This document shows positions 8,580-16,552 of a stretch of DNA of 34,768 bases, piece after piece. This DNA comes from Candidatus Babeliales bacterium (lineage in GTDB: Bacteria; Babelota; Babeliae; Babelales; Vermiphilaceae). The translations under genes were made by a program, and so were the position numbers. Location: contig DASZBJ010000015.1 of NCBI GenBank assembly GCA_035944115.1, positions 1 through 34,768 of the forward strand. Reading direction: 5' to 3'. The notes beneath the pieces are model-generated. The model was not told where the DNA came from and did no database searches. It saw nothing but the letters and a program-made list of their open reading frames with translations. Numbering within the stretch: position 1 is the first letter of the stretch; the number at the start of each line of letters is the position of its first letter.

Positions 8580-9632
8580 TTACAGCTTCGATTTAAGCCT
8601 TCCCTTTTCCGGCGCTACTTTTAATGCTTTTTCAAACTTTGCTATTGCACGTTGGACTTGATCGAAGGTTTTTCGCAAGTTAAGAGGATATGGTGGTTTA
8701 AATGCCATACGCAGCCTTTCAAGAACCCTCGCATTAAAATTTATCCTTTGTCCAAAACTTCTCACCTGATCATATTCGCCAGTCGATAATAGAAACTCAT
8801 TTATCTTTTCATTATGCGCCCCTCCCGCACAGAGAAAAATATTATGTACATCTGCATGTTGATATATGTCATCAATTGCTGCTATATCGACCATAAAATA
8901 TTCATTCTTCATAACATCGTCCCAAGAATTTTGCATACCGCTCGCGTCTAACACAGGATATGTATATAGAAATCTTAACAACTTCTCTTTAATATCGCTG
9001 CTTTTTATACTATTTACCGTTTGCATTATCATAATCCTATATAATGCATCCATACCTTTCTGCTCTTTCTCATTAGCAGCCCTCATGTTTATTAATTTAA
9101 AATCTCCCCACGGTATTTTATTTTTCGATATAAATTCATAAAAAACCATCCTAGATTCAATATTTTTACAAGATATACCATACGCCCACAGCTGTAGCAC
9201 TAAATACCTCATTGGAAGACACTCTATTATCATTCCTAAAAAATCGACCGCCTTTTCTTCCGTAATGCTCTCCAAAAAATCCTTCCCCGCATCAGATGCC
9301 AATTGTTGAGCCCATGATTTATCTTTATTAACGTTCCAAATAATATTCGATTCATACTCTGGATTCCAATCGATTGAAGCTGCAGATTTTACATCCTCTA
9401 TCAAGCAGTGCACAGACTCTCCTTTGCCCTTCAGCCCACTTACCATAGAAATCAAATCTTTTCTTTGAGCAATCGTATTTTCCCCACCAACCGCATCAAC
9501 ATGTATATCTGCCAATGAAAAAATCAGCTGACCCGTGTTTTTATTGCGCAAAACCGTTAGATTGTAAAAAACCGCATGCAGCGGTACGTTCAAGAATAAT
9601 GCCGCTAAAACCAGTAAAACAAACTTTTTCAT
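8580..9632 (-). CDS. Exported protein of a four-member family with a D/E-x-H ... AGxxH pattern
   Basis: About 350 residues with a signal peptide (MKKFVLLVLAALFLNVPLHA). The ATG at 9632 is chosen because AAGGGGGGAG lies just upstream; an in-frame ATG seven codons earlier would place that site inside the gene. It is clearly paralogous to 22825-23868: NLTVLRNKNTGQ, ADIHVD (position of ETHID), AQRKDL, LIED, AIDDIYQH and FLCAGGAH recur in the same order, and both end in a basic KSKL tail. The arrangement of an early D/E-x-H, a following QR, an acidic E-D and a late glycine-x-x-His recalls the TraB/GumN and ChaN/EreA-like superfamily, but this is a distant inference. It is probably secreted; the function is unknown. 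Confidence 0.7.
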   Translation of the reverse strand: MKKFVLLVLAALFLNVPLHAVFYNLTVLRNKNTGQLIFSLADIHVDAVGGENTIAQRKDLISMVSGLKGKGESVHCLIEDVKSAASIDWNPEYESNIIWNVNKDKSWAQQLASDAGKDFLESITEEKAVDFLGMIIECLPMRYLVLQLWAYGISCKNIESRMVFYEFISKNKIPWGDFKLINMRAANEKEQKGMDALYRIMIMQTVNSIKSSDIKEKLLRFLYTYPVLDASGMQNSWDDVMKNEYFMVDIAAIDDIYQHADVHNIFLCAGGAHNEKINEFLLSTGEYDQVRSFGQRINFNARVLERLRMAFKPPYPLNLRKTFDQVQRAIAKFEKALKVAPEKGRLKSKL

Positions 9633-9782
9633 GACTCCCCCCTTACAAATCAATCATTATGATAAATTCAAAATAATCAATTAGGATTCAATTTGTCAAT
9701 GATCGCTCGGTGTGGATAATAAAACAACGAATCCTGCTGCACCAGCAAGCCGTGACTTTTATCCCCTTTTTTACTAGGATTA

Positions 9783-10070
9783 GAGCTTATCCGAAAATTA
9801 TCGCCATAGTTGAAAGCAATCAGAACAAGGAGCCCCCGATCGTCGTCGCGAGCCGCCATTGGCGTGCGTGGCGATCCAGGTTAATAAAGAAATATTTAGG
9901 TAAATACAAAAAAACGATCTATTTTGTAGCGCTCATACTGAGCGCACAATTTCCTGGATCACCACGCATTCGCTCGTGAAGACGATCGGGTGCCAACAAT
10001 ACTGTACAATGCCTATCTATCTCAATATTTTGCAATACACTAAACCACCAGCCATTTTTCGGATAAGCTC
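9783..10070. mobile_element. 288-bp MITE-like element with 15-bp terminal inverted repeats
   Basis: GAGCTTATCCGAAAA at 9783-9797 is matched by its exact reverse complement at 10056-10070. Both ends are flanked by TTA (9780-9782 and 10071-10073), consistent with a three-base target duplication. TIRs starting GAG and a TNA target fit the IS5 family, IS427/IS1031 group; that assignment is from general knowledge. The interior has no transposase ORF, so this is a non-autonomous or deleted derivative. The 9633-9782 stretch to its left holds no recognisable gene. Its right end is only 38 bases from the argS ATG. Confidence 0.8.
9833..9990. repeat. Two inverted REP-like palindromic units inside the MITE
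   Basis: The left unit (about 9833-9880, from CCCGATCGTCGTCGCGAG to GTGGCGATCCAGG) is an imperfect inverted copy of the right unit (9953-9990, from CCTGGATCACCACGC to GACGATCGGG). A small hairpin GCGCTC/GAGCGC (9929-9945) lies between them. The ends resemble the CGTCATTGCGAG...GCAATCCAG repeats dispersed in many bacterial genomes, especially intracellular ones. The right unit is about ten bases shorter. Confidence 0.65.
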
Positions 10071-10108
10071 TTAGACAATACACAATCTTTCTTATCAAGG
10101 ACCTACTT

Positions 10109-11809
10109 ATGACCCGTATTCAGCAAACTCAACAAACAACAACTATGCCAGTAAATATGATCCAACAAATCCAACAGGCTTTTACCTTATTTTTACAAAC
10201 CACATTCAAGATCGATAATCCCGAATTATCTCAATGCGCTGAACTAGTACTCAATGTAGACGAAAACAAACAACAATTTGGCGATCTAAACGCTAATGCT
10301 GCAATGATCCTTGCAAAAGCACTCAAGCAAAATCCACGCGCTATTGCAGAGCAAATAGCTACCAATTTTACTCATCCCGGTATTGCACGCATTGAAATTG
10401 CTGGCCCTGGTTTTTTAAACTTCTTTTTCACTGAAAAAACATGGCATACACTCGCTCAAAACCTATATAATTCAAAAGAAGAATTCTTCACGCTCGATTC
10501 AGGCATCCCACGATACAGATACAATGTCGAATTTGTGAGCGCCAATCCTACCGGCCCATTACATCTTGGTCATGGTCGTGGAGGGATTATCGGCGACGTG
10601 CTAGCCAACATTTTAAATTTCATCGGCCACAGCGCAACTCGCGAATTTTATATTAATGATGCGGGAACTCAAATTGATAAACTTGGCAGAAGCTTTAAAA
10701 TTCGTTGCCAGCAAGAACTTGGTGCGAGCGTAGAGTTACCTGAAGATGGCTACCACGGCACCTATTTAGTTGATCTTGCCAAAGAATGCATTGCGCAACA
10801 TGGCTCATCAGTAACCGATAAGCCTGAAACATTTTTCCAAGAATACGCTCAACAAAAGCTACTTGCGCATATCAAGCAAACGCTTGCACAATACGGCATT
10901 CAATTTGACGTCTGGTTTTCAGAAAAAACATTACATACCGATGGATCCATTACCTCAGTTATAAATTTACTCCAAGAGCATGGCTATCTGTTTGAACATG
11001 AAGGGGCCCTCTGGTTCCGTTCAACAACATTTGGCGATGACAAAGATCGTGTGATGAGAAAAGCATCTGGCGAACTGACCTATGTTGCCGCCGACACTGC
11101 ATATCTAAAAAATAAAGTTGATCGCGGCTTTGACCATCTTATTATGGTGCTGGGGCAAGATCATCATAGCTATGTGGTCCGCCTGCAAGGATTATTGCTT
11201 GCTCTGCATCTGCATACCAAGGCAAAACTGGATGTTATCCTCTACCAACTGGTCAGCCTCAAAGAAGGTGATCAACAACTGCGCATGTCCAAACGAGCCG
11301 GAAGAATCATCTCACTGGCCGATGTCATAGAAACCGTTGGGGTCGACATAGCACGCTTTTTCTATCTCCATAGAAAAGCAGATGCACATCTTGAATTTGA
11401 TATAGAGCTGGCGCTTAAAAAAACTGATGAAAACCCTGTTTACTATGCACAATACGCGTATGTACGCATCAAAAGTATTTTAGAAAAAAGTAGCCAAGAC
11501 GCTGCGTTTGCCAACATATCACCAGCAGATGCGGAACACATAGGCACAGAAGAACAGCTGCTACTCAAGAAGATAATCTCGCTTAAAAAGACGCTGGAAT
11601 CTATTAGCCACAATCATCAGACGCATGTACTGACTTACTATGTACTGGAACTTGCGCAAGCATTCCATAGCTATTACGGGAAACACCGGGTAATTAACGT
11701 TGAGCGTGTAGAACAAAGCCGTGGACGACTGGTAGTTATGCAACTTCTTAAGAATAACTTTGACCTGGCCCTTACACTTTTAGGCATCAGCCTACCTGAA
11801 ACCATGTAA
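10109..11809 (+). CDS. argS: Arginyl-tRNA synthetase
   Basis: A 566-residue class I aminoacyl-tRNA synthetase that charges tRNA-Arg. It has the N-terminal Add-1-type domain (GDLNANAAMILAK; GPGFLNFF), the HIGH-equivalent HLGH in GPLHLGHGRGG (about residue 150) and the KMSKS-equivalent MSKRAGRIISL (about residue 392). The anticodon-binding domain carries NPVYYAQYAYVRI and the terminal TLLGI..PETM. The first ATG has AAGGA five bases upstream; later in-frame ATGs at codons 13 and 17 are alternatives. The gene begins just 38 bases after the MITE end, so its promoter is probably within or formed by that element. Confidence 0.97.
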   Translation: MTRIQQTQQTTTMPVNMIQQIQQAFTLFLQTTFKIDNPELSQCAELVLNVDENKQQFGDLNANAAMILAKALKQNPRAIAEQIATNFTHPGIARIEIAGPGFLNFFFTEKTWHTLAQNLYNSKEEFFTLDSGIPRYRYNVEFVSANPTGPLHLGHGRGGIIGDVLANILNFIGHSATREFYINDAGTQIDKLGRSFKIRCQQELGASVELPEDGYHGTYLVDLAKECIAQHGSSVTDKPETFFQEYAQQKLLAHIKQTLAQYGIQFDVWFSEKTLHTDGSITSVINLLQEHGYLFEHEGALWFRSTTFGDDKDRVMRKASGELTYVAADTAYLKNKVDRGFDHLIMVLGQDHHSYVVRLQGLLLALHLHTKAKLDVILYQLVSLKEGDQQLRMSKRAGRIISLADVIETVGVDIARFFYLHRKADAHLEFDIELALKKTDENPVYYAQYAYVRIKSILEKSSQDAAFANISPADAEHIGTEEQLLLKKIISLKKTLESISHNHQTHVLTYYVLELAQAFHSYYGKHRVINVERVEQSRGRLVVMQLLKNNFDLALTLLGISLPETM

Positions 11810-11846
11810 AGGCAAAAATGATATCCGAAGTCAGTAATTGATAAAG

Positions 11847-11875
11847 TAGCCATTTCTGGCACACTTACATATAAT
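11847..11875 (+). promoter_or_regulatory. Candidate sigma-70 promoter of tsf
   Basis: TAGCCA and TATAAT are separated by 17 bases, 40 bases before the tsf ATG. The -10 box is perfect and the -35 weak; it resembles the better rpmH promoter (TTGCCA, 17, TATAAT). Confidence 0.45.
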
Positions 11876-11914
11876 TATGATATATATATTTTATGCTATT
11901 TGAGCAGGAGTCCC

Positions 11915-12514
11915 ATGACAAAAACTATTGATATAAATCTTATACAAACGCTACGCCAACGTACCGGACTCGGTATGATGGATTGCAAAAATGCACTTGT
12001 TGAAGCTGATGGAGATATTGAAAAAGCAATAGAACTATTACGCAAAAAAGGTGCTGCTGTGGCAGCTAAGCGATCTGACAAAGATACCGCAGAAGGGCTT
12101 GTACACGCATACATTCACCCGGGAGCCCGCATAGGAGTTCTGGTAGAACTAAATTGCGAAACCGATTTCGTAGCACGCACAGAAGATATTAAACAGTTTG
12201 CTAATGATCTTGGTTTGCATATTACAGCACTAAAACCATTGTATCTCGCGCCTGAAGACGTTGATCCAAAATGGTTAGAAAACGAGCGACGTATCTTTAC
12301 AGAGCAAATGCAAGAAACAAAAAAACCTGAAAATATTATTAATCAAATCGTTGATGGGAAAATTAAAAAAGTATATTCAGAAGTCTGCTTGCTACAACAA
12401 TCATTTGTAAAAAATGACCAGCAAACAGTAGAAGATGTACTCCGCGAACTGATTGCTAAAACAGGTGAAAATATCCGCATCCGCCGATTTGCCCGTTTTG
12501 AAATTGGTGCATAA
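11915..12514 (+). CDS. tsf: Elongation factor Ts
   Basis: A 199-residue guanine-nucleotide exchange factor for EF-Tu. The N-terminal UBA-like domain (LRQRTGLGMMDCKNAL...KAIELLRKKG) is followed by the core with the TDFVA motif (NCETDFVART) that contacts EF-Tu. It is of the short type seen in Thermus, well below the ~283 residues of E. coli, so one core subdomain is absent. I place the start at ATG 11915, preceded by GCAGGAG; an in-frame TTG five codons earlier would lie upstream of that site. rpsB, its usual upstream partner, is absent here; frr follows directly, without pyrH between them. Confidence 0.96.
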   Translation: MTKTIDINLIQTLRQRTGLGMMDCKNALVEADGDIEKAIELLRKKGAAVAAKRSDKDTAEGLVHAYIHPGARIGVLVELNCETDFVARTEDIKQFANDLGLHITALKPLYLAPEDVDPKWLENERRIFTEQMQETKKPENIINQIVDGKIKKVYSEVCLLQQSFVKNDQQTVEDVLRELIAKTGENIRIRRFARFEIGA

Positions 12515-12571
12515 TATACCATACAAAGAAGCTCAATAGTACAAATCAACCTTTTGCAAGGACGGAACCGT

Positions 12572-13159
12572 ATGATTGAAATACAATTAGTTGAAAATGA
12601 GATAAAGCCCTTTGAAACTGCGATGGACGCAGAAATGATAAAGGCAATCAAACATTTTGAAAAAGAACTCCTTAAAATCCGAACCGGTCGCGCACACACA
12701 TCATTGATCGAAGACATTATTGTATCTTGCTACGGCAAAGACATGATGCCTCTTAAAAAAATCGCATCTCTTGCTGCACCTGATGCACGCCTTTTGACCA
12801 TCCAACCATGGGATAAAGCGCTATTGCATGACATCGAACGCGCACTTACTACTTCTGATATTGGCATCGTTCCCGTAAATGATGGAGATGTGATCAAACT
12901 CCCATTGCCTGACATGAGTCACGCTCGCCGCGAAGATCTTATAAAACAACTGGGTAAAAGACTTGAAGAATGCAAAGTTGCCATACGCAACGTACGCAAA
13001 GATTTTAACAACATCATTCGCGATGCGAAAAAAGATAAAAAAATATCAGAAAACTTTTTCAATAGATTAAGTGACTCGCTACAGAAATTTACTGATAAAT
13101 TTATCGATTCTGCTGAAAACTTGTCATCAAAGAAAGAAAAGGATATTCGATCTGTTTAA
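12572..13159 (+). CDS. frr: Ribosome recycling factor
   Basis: A 195-residue RRF that, with EF-G, splits post-termination ribosomes. Family features visible are KELLKIRTGRAHTSLIEDI near the N-terminus, the hinge/domain II region (LTIQPWDKALLHDIERAL...DIGIVPVNDGDVIKLPLP) and the C-terminal helix with RREDLIKQLGK and RNVRKDFN. The C-terminus is about ten residues longer than usual, with a Lys/Glu-rich tail (SSKKEKDIRSV). I chose the ATG at 12572, with AAGGACGGAACC upstream, rather than a TTG six codons earlier. It probably shares the tsf transcript. Confidence 0.96.
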   Translation: MIEIQLVENEIKPFETAMDAEMIKAIKHFEKELLKIRTGRAHTSLIEDIIVSCYGKDMMPLKKIASLAAPDARLLTIQPWDKALLHDIERALTTSDIGIVPVNDGDVIKLPLPDMSHARREDLIKQLGKRLEECKVAIRNVRKDFNNIIRDAKKDKKISENFFNRLSDSLQKFTDKFIDSAENLSSKKEKDIRSV

Positions 13160-13278
13160 TTCGCTTCCTTTTATAATTTTTTTTGATACAATAGTTCCAA
13201 GTTGTTTTGGAAAAAAAGCTAAAAACAACACACCTTTGAAATACACAGAGTGACAATACTCTAAAAAAAGAAAATGGA

Positions 13279-13353
13279 GGGCTGCTAGCTCAACGGTAGA
13301 GCAACAGACTCTTAATCTGCAGGTTCTTGGTTCGATTCCAAGGCAGCCCACCA
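13279..13353 (+). tRNA. tRNA-Lys (anticodon CTT)
   Basis: The acceptor stem GGGCTGC pairs with GCAGCCC and A-CCA is encoded. There is a D-arm AGCTCAACGGTAGAGC, an anticodon loop CTCTTAA giving CTT, and a T-arm with GGTTCGATTCC. The first anticodon-stem pair appears to be an A-C mismatch. Length is 75 with CCA. Confidence 0.95.
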
Positions 13354-13371
13354 AGAAATAAAAAATATAAT

Positions 13372-13458
13372 GCAAGAGTGGCGAAACTGGTAGACGCGCT
13401 GGACTTAGGATCCAGTTCCCGAGAGGGAGTGGGGGTTCAAGTCCCTTCTCTTGCACCA
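13372..13458 (+). tRNA. tRNA-Leu (anticodon TAG)
   Basis: A class II tRNA: acceptor GCAAGAG pairs with CTCTTGC and the 3' ACCA is encoded. The anticodon loop CTTAGGA gives TAG, there is a long variable arm (CCCGAGAGGGAG) and a T-arm GGGGTTCAAGTCCC. It lies 18 bases after tRNA-Lys and 16 bases before the trigger-factor gene, so all are likely co-transcribed. Confidence 0.95.
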
Positions 13459-13474
13459 AGCTAAGGAGTGAGTA

Positions 13475-14785
13475 GTGATAGAAGCAATCGATAATCAACT
13501 CCCGCTGAATTTTGAAGTGCGACACATTCGCCCCACGGCATGCGCAGCGACAGTTATAGTTCCCGCAAAATGGGTCAGTATACTGTATCAATGTGCATTG
13601 CGAGGGCAACAGCAATCTGTGCAAGCTTACGGCTTTCAACAGGGCTCCGTGCCACTTGAATACATCCATGCAAATTTTAGATCAACCCTCTTGGAACATG
13701 TTAAAGAATTTTTCTTTAACTACTGCGTCATCAGTTTTTTATATCAACAGCTACGCGAAAACAGGATCGTTTTTTCTGGTGAACCACGCATTGCTGACAT
13801 TCGCATTCAGCATGATAGCGACGCCTCCTTTACATTCGAAATAAACACATTCACACCAATTGAAATACGCGATTGGAAATATCTTCCCTTTAAAGCTCCC
13901 AAACGAAAAAAATACAAAGATCTTGATCGTCAAGTTGAAAACTTCATTAAAGAAGAAAAATCATTACTCAAAGAAACCGCTGCTGAAATCATCGCAGTAG
14001 GCGACTGGGTTAACTTCACCATATCTCTGACTGACGAACATGGGGCCACCTATTTAGATAATTATGCAGAAAACTTATGGTTTAAACTCGGCACTGAAGA
14101 AGTAGATAAATCACTTTCTGAACTCTTCATTGGAAAAAAAGTTGGTGATATATTCTGCACCAACAACAAAGATATTCAGGCTTATTTTAGTGAATGTACC
14201 AACATAGATCATTACTTTTTGATTCACATCATTGATATGCAACCGTATACATTCTTCTGCTTAGATCAATTCAAGCGAAATTTTAAATTAAAAACCAACA
14301 AAGAAATTAACCGAAAATTGATCGAAGTGTTTTCTTACCGCAACGATCTTTCACAACGTCGCTCCATGGCAGAAGAATCATTGAAGCTACTCCTTTCCAA
14401 AAATCATTTTGTTGTACCAAATCATTTTACCCTGCGCCAACAAGATCGTATTTTATACGCACTACAATCAAATCCTGATTATCAGGTATATCGCACGCAA
14501 AAAGATTTCAAACGAAGAATAGAACAGCTTGCACAACGACAAACAAAAGAATGCCTATTGCTTGATCTCATTACTCATTTCGAAAACATTGTTGTTACAA
14601 ATGAAGACATAAAACATTACCTCAATCTTATCAAACGTCCCCGCACGAAAGAATTTATTTACTTTGATTCGATACCCACTAAAATAAAAGGACAGGAAGT
14701 TCCAATACCAGCTGAAGAGCTAAAACTTGCCTGTTTGCGAGAAAAAACATTGAATCATATTATTTATCATCTAACCAAAGAATAA
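13475..14785 (+). CDS. tig: Divergent trigger factor (nascent-chain chaperone)
   Basis: A 436-residue protein of trigger-factor length and layout. The N-terminal ribosome-binding domain keeps the GF..G..P signature as AYGFQQGSVP. A central FKBP-like region begins near residue 170 (VGDWVNFTISL, LGTEEVDKSLSELFIGKKVGD) but is diverged. The C-terminal helical arms include FVVPNHFTLRQQDRILYAL and ITHFENIVVTNEDI. The start is GTG, placed by AAGGAG six bases upstream; the site begins only four bases after the tRNA-Leu CCA. RNase processing of tRNA-Leu would therefore leave an mRNA with a ~16-base leader. Identity as Tig rather than a related SurA/PpiD chaperone is supported by length, domain order and lack of a signal peptide. 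Confidence 0.8.
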   Translation: MIEAIDNQLPLNFEVRHIRPTACAATVIVPAKWVSILYQCALRGQQQSVQAYGFQQGSVPLEYIHANFRSTLLEHVKEFFFNYCVISFLYQQLRENRIVFSGEPRIADIRIQHDSDASFTFEINTFTPIEIRDWKYLPFKAPKRKKYKDLDRQVENFIKEEKSLLKETAAEIIAVGDWVNFTISLTDEHGATYLDNYAENLWFKLGTEEVDKSLSELFIGKKVGDIFCTNNKDIQAYFSECTNIDHYFLIHIIDMQPYTFFCLDQFKRNFKLKTNKEINRKLIEVFSYRNDLSQRRSMAEESLKLLLSKNHFVVPNHFTLRQQDRILYALQSNPDYQVYRTQKDFKRRIEQLAQRQTKECLLLDLITHFENIVVTNEDIKHYLNLIKRPRTKEFIYFDSIPTKIKGQEVPIPAEELKLACLREKTLNHIIYHLTKE

Positions 14786-14814
14786 CATTCTGATTTTATT
14801 CGGGACTTACACAC

Positions 14815-15747
14815 ATGGATCATTCATCTGTACACAAACTTATTATTATTGGATCTGGTCCGGCAGGACTTACTGCCGGAGTATATGCGGCTCGCGCGAA
14901 TTTAGCGCCACTCATCATTGAAGGATCAAACCCGGGCGGACAGCTCATGAGCACCAGTCTTGTAGAGAACTGGCCAGGAGAAAAAAGCATTATGGGTCCG
15001 GCACTCATGATGAAAATGAGAGATCACGCAAAATCGTTCGGCTGCACATTTTTAACAGAAAATGTCACTTCGGTCGATTTTAAAAATAGACCTTTTACCA
15101 TCACCACAGATAAGAACAAAACTATGCAAGCACATGCGGTCATCATCGCAACTGGTGCACTGTCAAAGCGTCTTAACATACCTGGTGAGCAAGAATATTG
15201 GAGTAAAGGGGTAACTACCTGCGCAGTATGCGATGGCGCCTTTTATCCGAACAAAGAGGTCATCATTGTCGGCGGTGGCGATACCGCTATGGAAGACGCA
15301 TCGTTCATGACCCGATTTACCGATAAAATAACCATCGTACATATTCTTGATAAGTTGACCGCTTCCCATGCTATGCAGCAACGGGTACTCAATAATCCAA
15401 AAATAAAGATAATTTATAACAGCACGGTAACCAAAATTGAAGGTGATGGCTCTCATGTGAAACAGGTCATCATCACCAATCAGCAAACAAAAGAAATTAC
15501 TACCCTACCAGCCGACGCACTCTTTATCGCTATCGGCATGAACCCAAACACCAAGCCATTTGAAGGCCAACTGGAACTTGATAAGATTGGGTATATGCAG
15601 GTACATAATCATACGCGCACCTCTGTAGAGGGAGTATTTGCGGCAGGAGACGTAGCAGATTTCCGTTACAGACAGGCAATAACCTCAGCCGGCAGTGGCT
15701 GTATGGCCGCTCTGGATGCCGAACGATACCTTGAATCAGTATTATAG
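14815..15747 (+). CDS. trxB: Thioredoxin reductase
   Basis: A 310-residue FAD/NADPH enzyme that reduces thioredoxin. FAD-binding GSGPAGLTAGVYAARA lies at the N-terminus, the redox-active CAVC is at residues 136-139 (TTCAVCDGAFY), the NADPH site is GGGDTAMEDASF, and the C-terminal FAD motif is GVFAAGDVAD. Length is normal. Only a weak GGGA site precedes the ATG, 29 bases after the trigger-factor stop, suggesting read-through from that gene. The rpmH promoter begins immediately after its stop codon. Confidence 0.97.
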   Translation: MDHSSVHKLIIIGSGPAGLTAGVYAARANLAPLIIEGSNPGGQLMSTSLVENWPGEKSIMGPALMMKMRDHAKSFGCTFLTENVTSVDFKNRPFTITTDKNKTMQAHAVIIATGALSKRLNIPGEQEYWSKGVTTCAVCDGAFYPNKEVIIVGGGDTAMEDASFMTRFTDKITIVHILDKLTASHAMQQRVLNNPKIKIIYNSTVTKIEGDGSHVKQVIITNQQTKEITTLPADALFIAIGMNPNTKPFEGQLELDKIGYMQVHNHTRTSVEGVFAAGDVADFRYRQAITSAGSGCMAALDAERYLESVL

Positions 15748-15776
15748 TTGCCAAAACCTCCATTTAACCCTATAAT
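15748..15776 (+). promoter_or_regulatory. Sigma-70 promoter of rpmH-rnpA-yidD
   Basis: TTGCCA (15748-15753), a 17-base spacer and TATAAT (15771-15776) begin directly after the trxB stop codon and 54 bases before the rpmH ATG. This is the best-matching promoter in the window. Confidence 0.7.
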
Positions 15777-15829
15777 TATATCGTTACAGTGGTATTAATA
15801 TATGGTTTGATCAGACCCAGGAAACAAGT

Positions 15830-15973
15830 ATGTCAGTTACATTTTTCAGAAAAAGTCGCAAAAAAAGAAATAGAAAACACGGTTTTCGTAAAAGAATGTC
15901 TACCCGTGAAGGCCGCAAAATTATCAATCGCCGTCGCTCTAAAGGTAGAAAAAGACTAGCAGTTCGCGCATAA
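15830..15973 (+). CDS. rpmH: Ribosomal protein L34
   Basis: A very basic 47-residue protein. It has the L34 core: [30 protein letters not shown] and KRLA near the end. The N-terminus is SVTFFRKS rather than the usual KRTYQPS, so the first few residues differ from the common form. It precedes rnpA by five bases, the conserved bacterial order. Confidence 0.95.
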   Translation: MSVTFFRKSRKKRNRKHGFRKRMSTREGRKIINRRRSKGRKRLAVRA

Positions 15974-15978
15974 ATACT

Positions 15979-16305
15979 ATGCGTTCATTGACTCGCAAAG
16001 AAATACAAACGATATTCGCAACAGCTCGGCGTGCTTTAAAACACCCGGGCTGTGATTTTCTTCTCGCTCCTCGAAGCGGTCCAGAAGCACGACTCCTTGT
16101 TGTAACCTCTCGAAAGATTGGCAACTCCCCAGAAAGAAATAAAGTTCGTCGTCGGCTGAAAGCTATTTTTTATGAAAATCAGCTCTATAATCAGCCATTT
16201 GATTGCATCATTATCGTAAAAAAACCAGGAATAGAAATTGATTTTGATACCTGGAAGTTGCTCGTACTGCAAACGATCCAAAGCTATATTCAGAAATATT
16301 CATAA
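15979..16305 (+). CDS. rnpA: Ribonuclease P protein component
   Basis: A 108-residue basic protein that assists the RNase P RNA in trimming tRNA 5' ends. The signature region reads LLVVTSRKIGNSPERNKVRRRLKAIF (shown here as its key parts: SRKIG, RNKVRRRLK), matching the family RNR motif. The ATG is five bases after the rpmH stop and has no separate Shine-Dalgarno, so coupled translation is likely. Length is near the usual 110-120 residues. Confidence 0.95.
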   Translation: MRSLTRKEIQTIFATARRALKHPGCDFLLAPRSGPEARLLVVTSRKIGNSPERNKVRRRLKAIFYENQLYNQPFDCIIIVKKPGIEIDFDTWKLLVLQTIQSYIQKYS

Positions 16306-16317
16306 CCATGCTCTGCC

Positions 16318-16524
16318 ATGCTCAAATATATTAAAAATATTCCAAAGCATCTGCTGATTACCTGCATAACGCTTTTACGGCCAATACTCGGTCCAGCAGT
16401 ATGCCGCTTTGAAGAAACATGCACGCCATACACCATCAGACAATTACGAGAGCAAAACATTTTCCGTGCAATCTGGAACAGCACAAAACGACTGCTTTCT
16501 TGTAGCCCCTTGACCCGTTTATAA
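16318..16524 (+). CDS. yidD: Membrane protein insertion efficiency factor YidD
   Basis: A 68-residue protein with the YidD pattern: an N-terminal hydrophobic/amphipathic helix, RPILGPAVCRFEETCTPY (canonical form SP.lg..CRF.PTCS.Y), a following helix, and KRLLSCSPL (canonical RllRCnP). All three family cysteines are present. It follows rnpA by 12 bases in the conserved rpmH-rnpA-yidD order. yidC, normally next, is not in the window; an unrelated family gene occupies that place. Confidence 0.88.
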   Translation: MLKYIKNIPKHLLITCITLLRPILGPAVCRFEETCTPYTIRQLREQNIFRAIWNSTKRLLSCSPLTRL

Positions 16525-16552
16525 TCGCTCACTTATTTATTGAGGAACACCC

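Noticed and set aside
9677-9979. Small frames on both strands within and beside the MITE
   Set aside because: They follow the inverted repeats, have no ribosome-binding site and show no transposase features.
11856-11880. TGGCAC before tsf as a sigma-54 -24 element
   Set aside because: No matching -12 GC at the required distance; a -10 TATAAT box explains the site better.
13127-13669. Long minus-strand frame across the tRNA genes and the start of the trigger-factor gene
   Set aside because: It runs antisense to two well-formed tRNAs and overlaps a real gene; no ribosome-binding site or protein motif.
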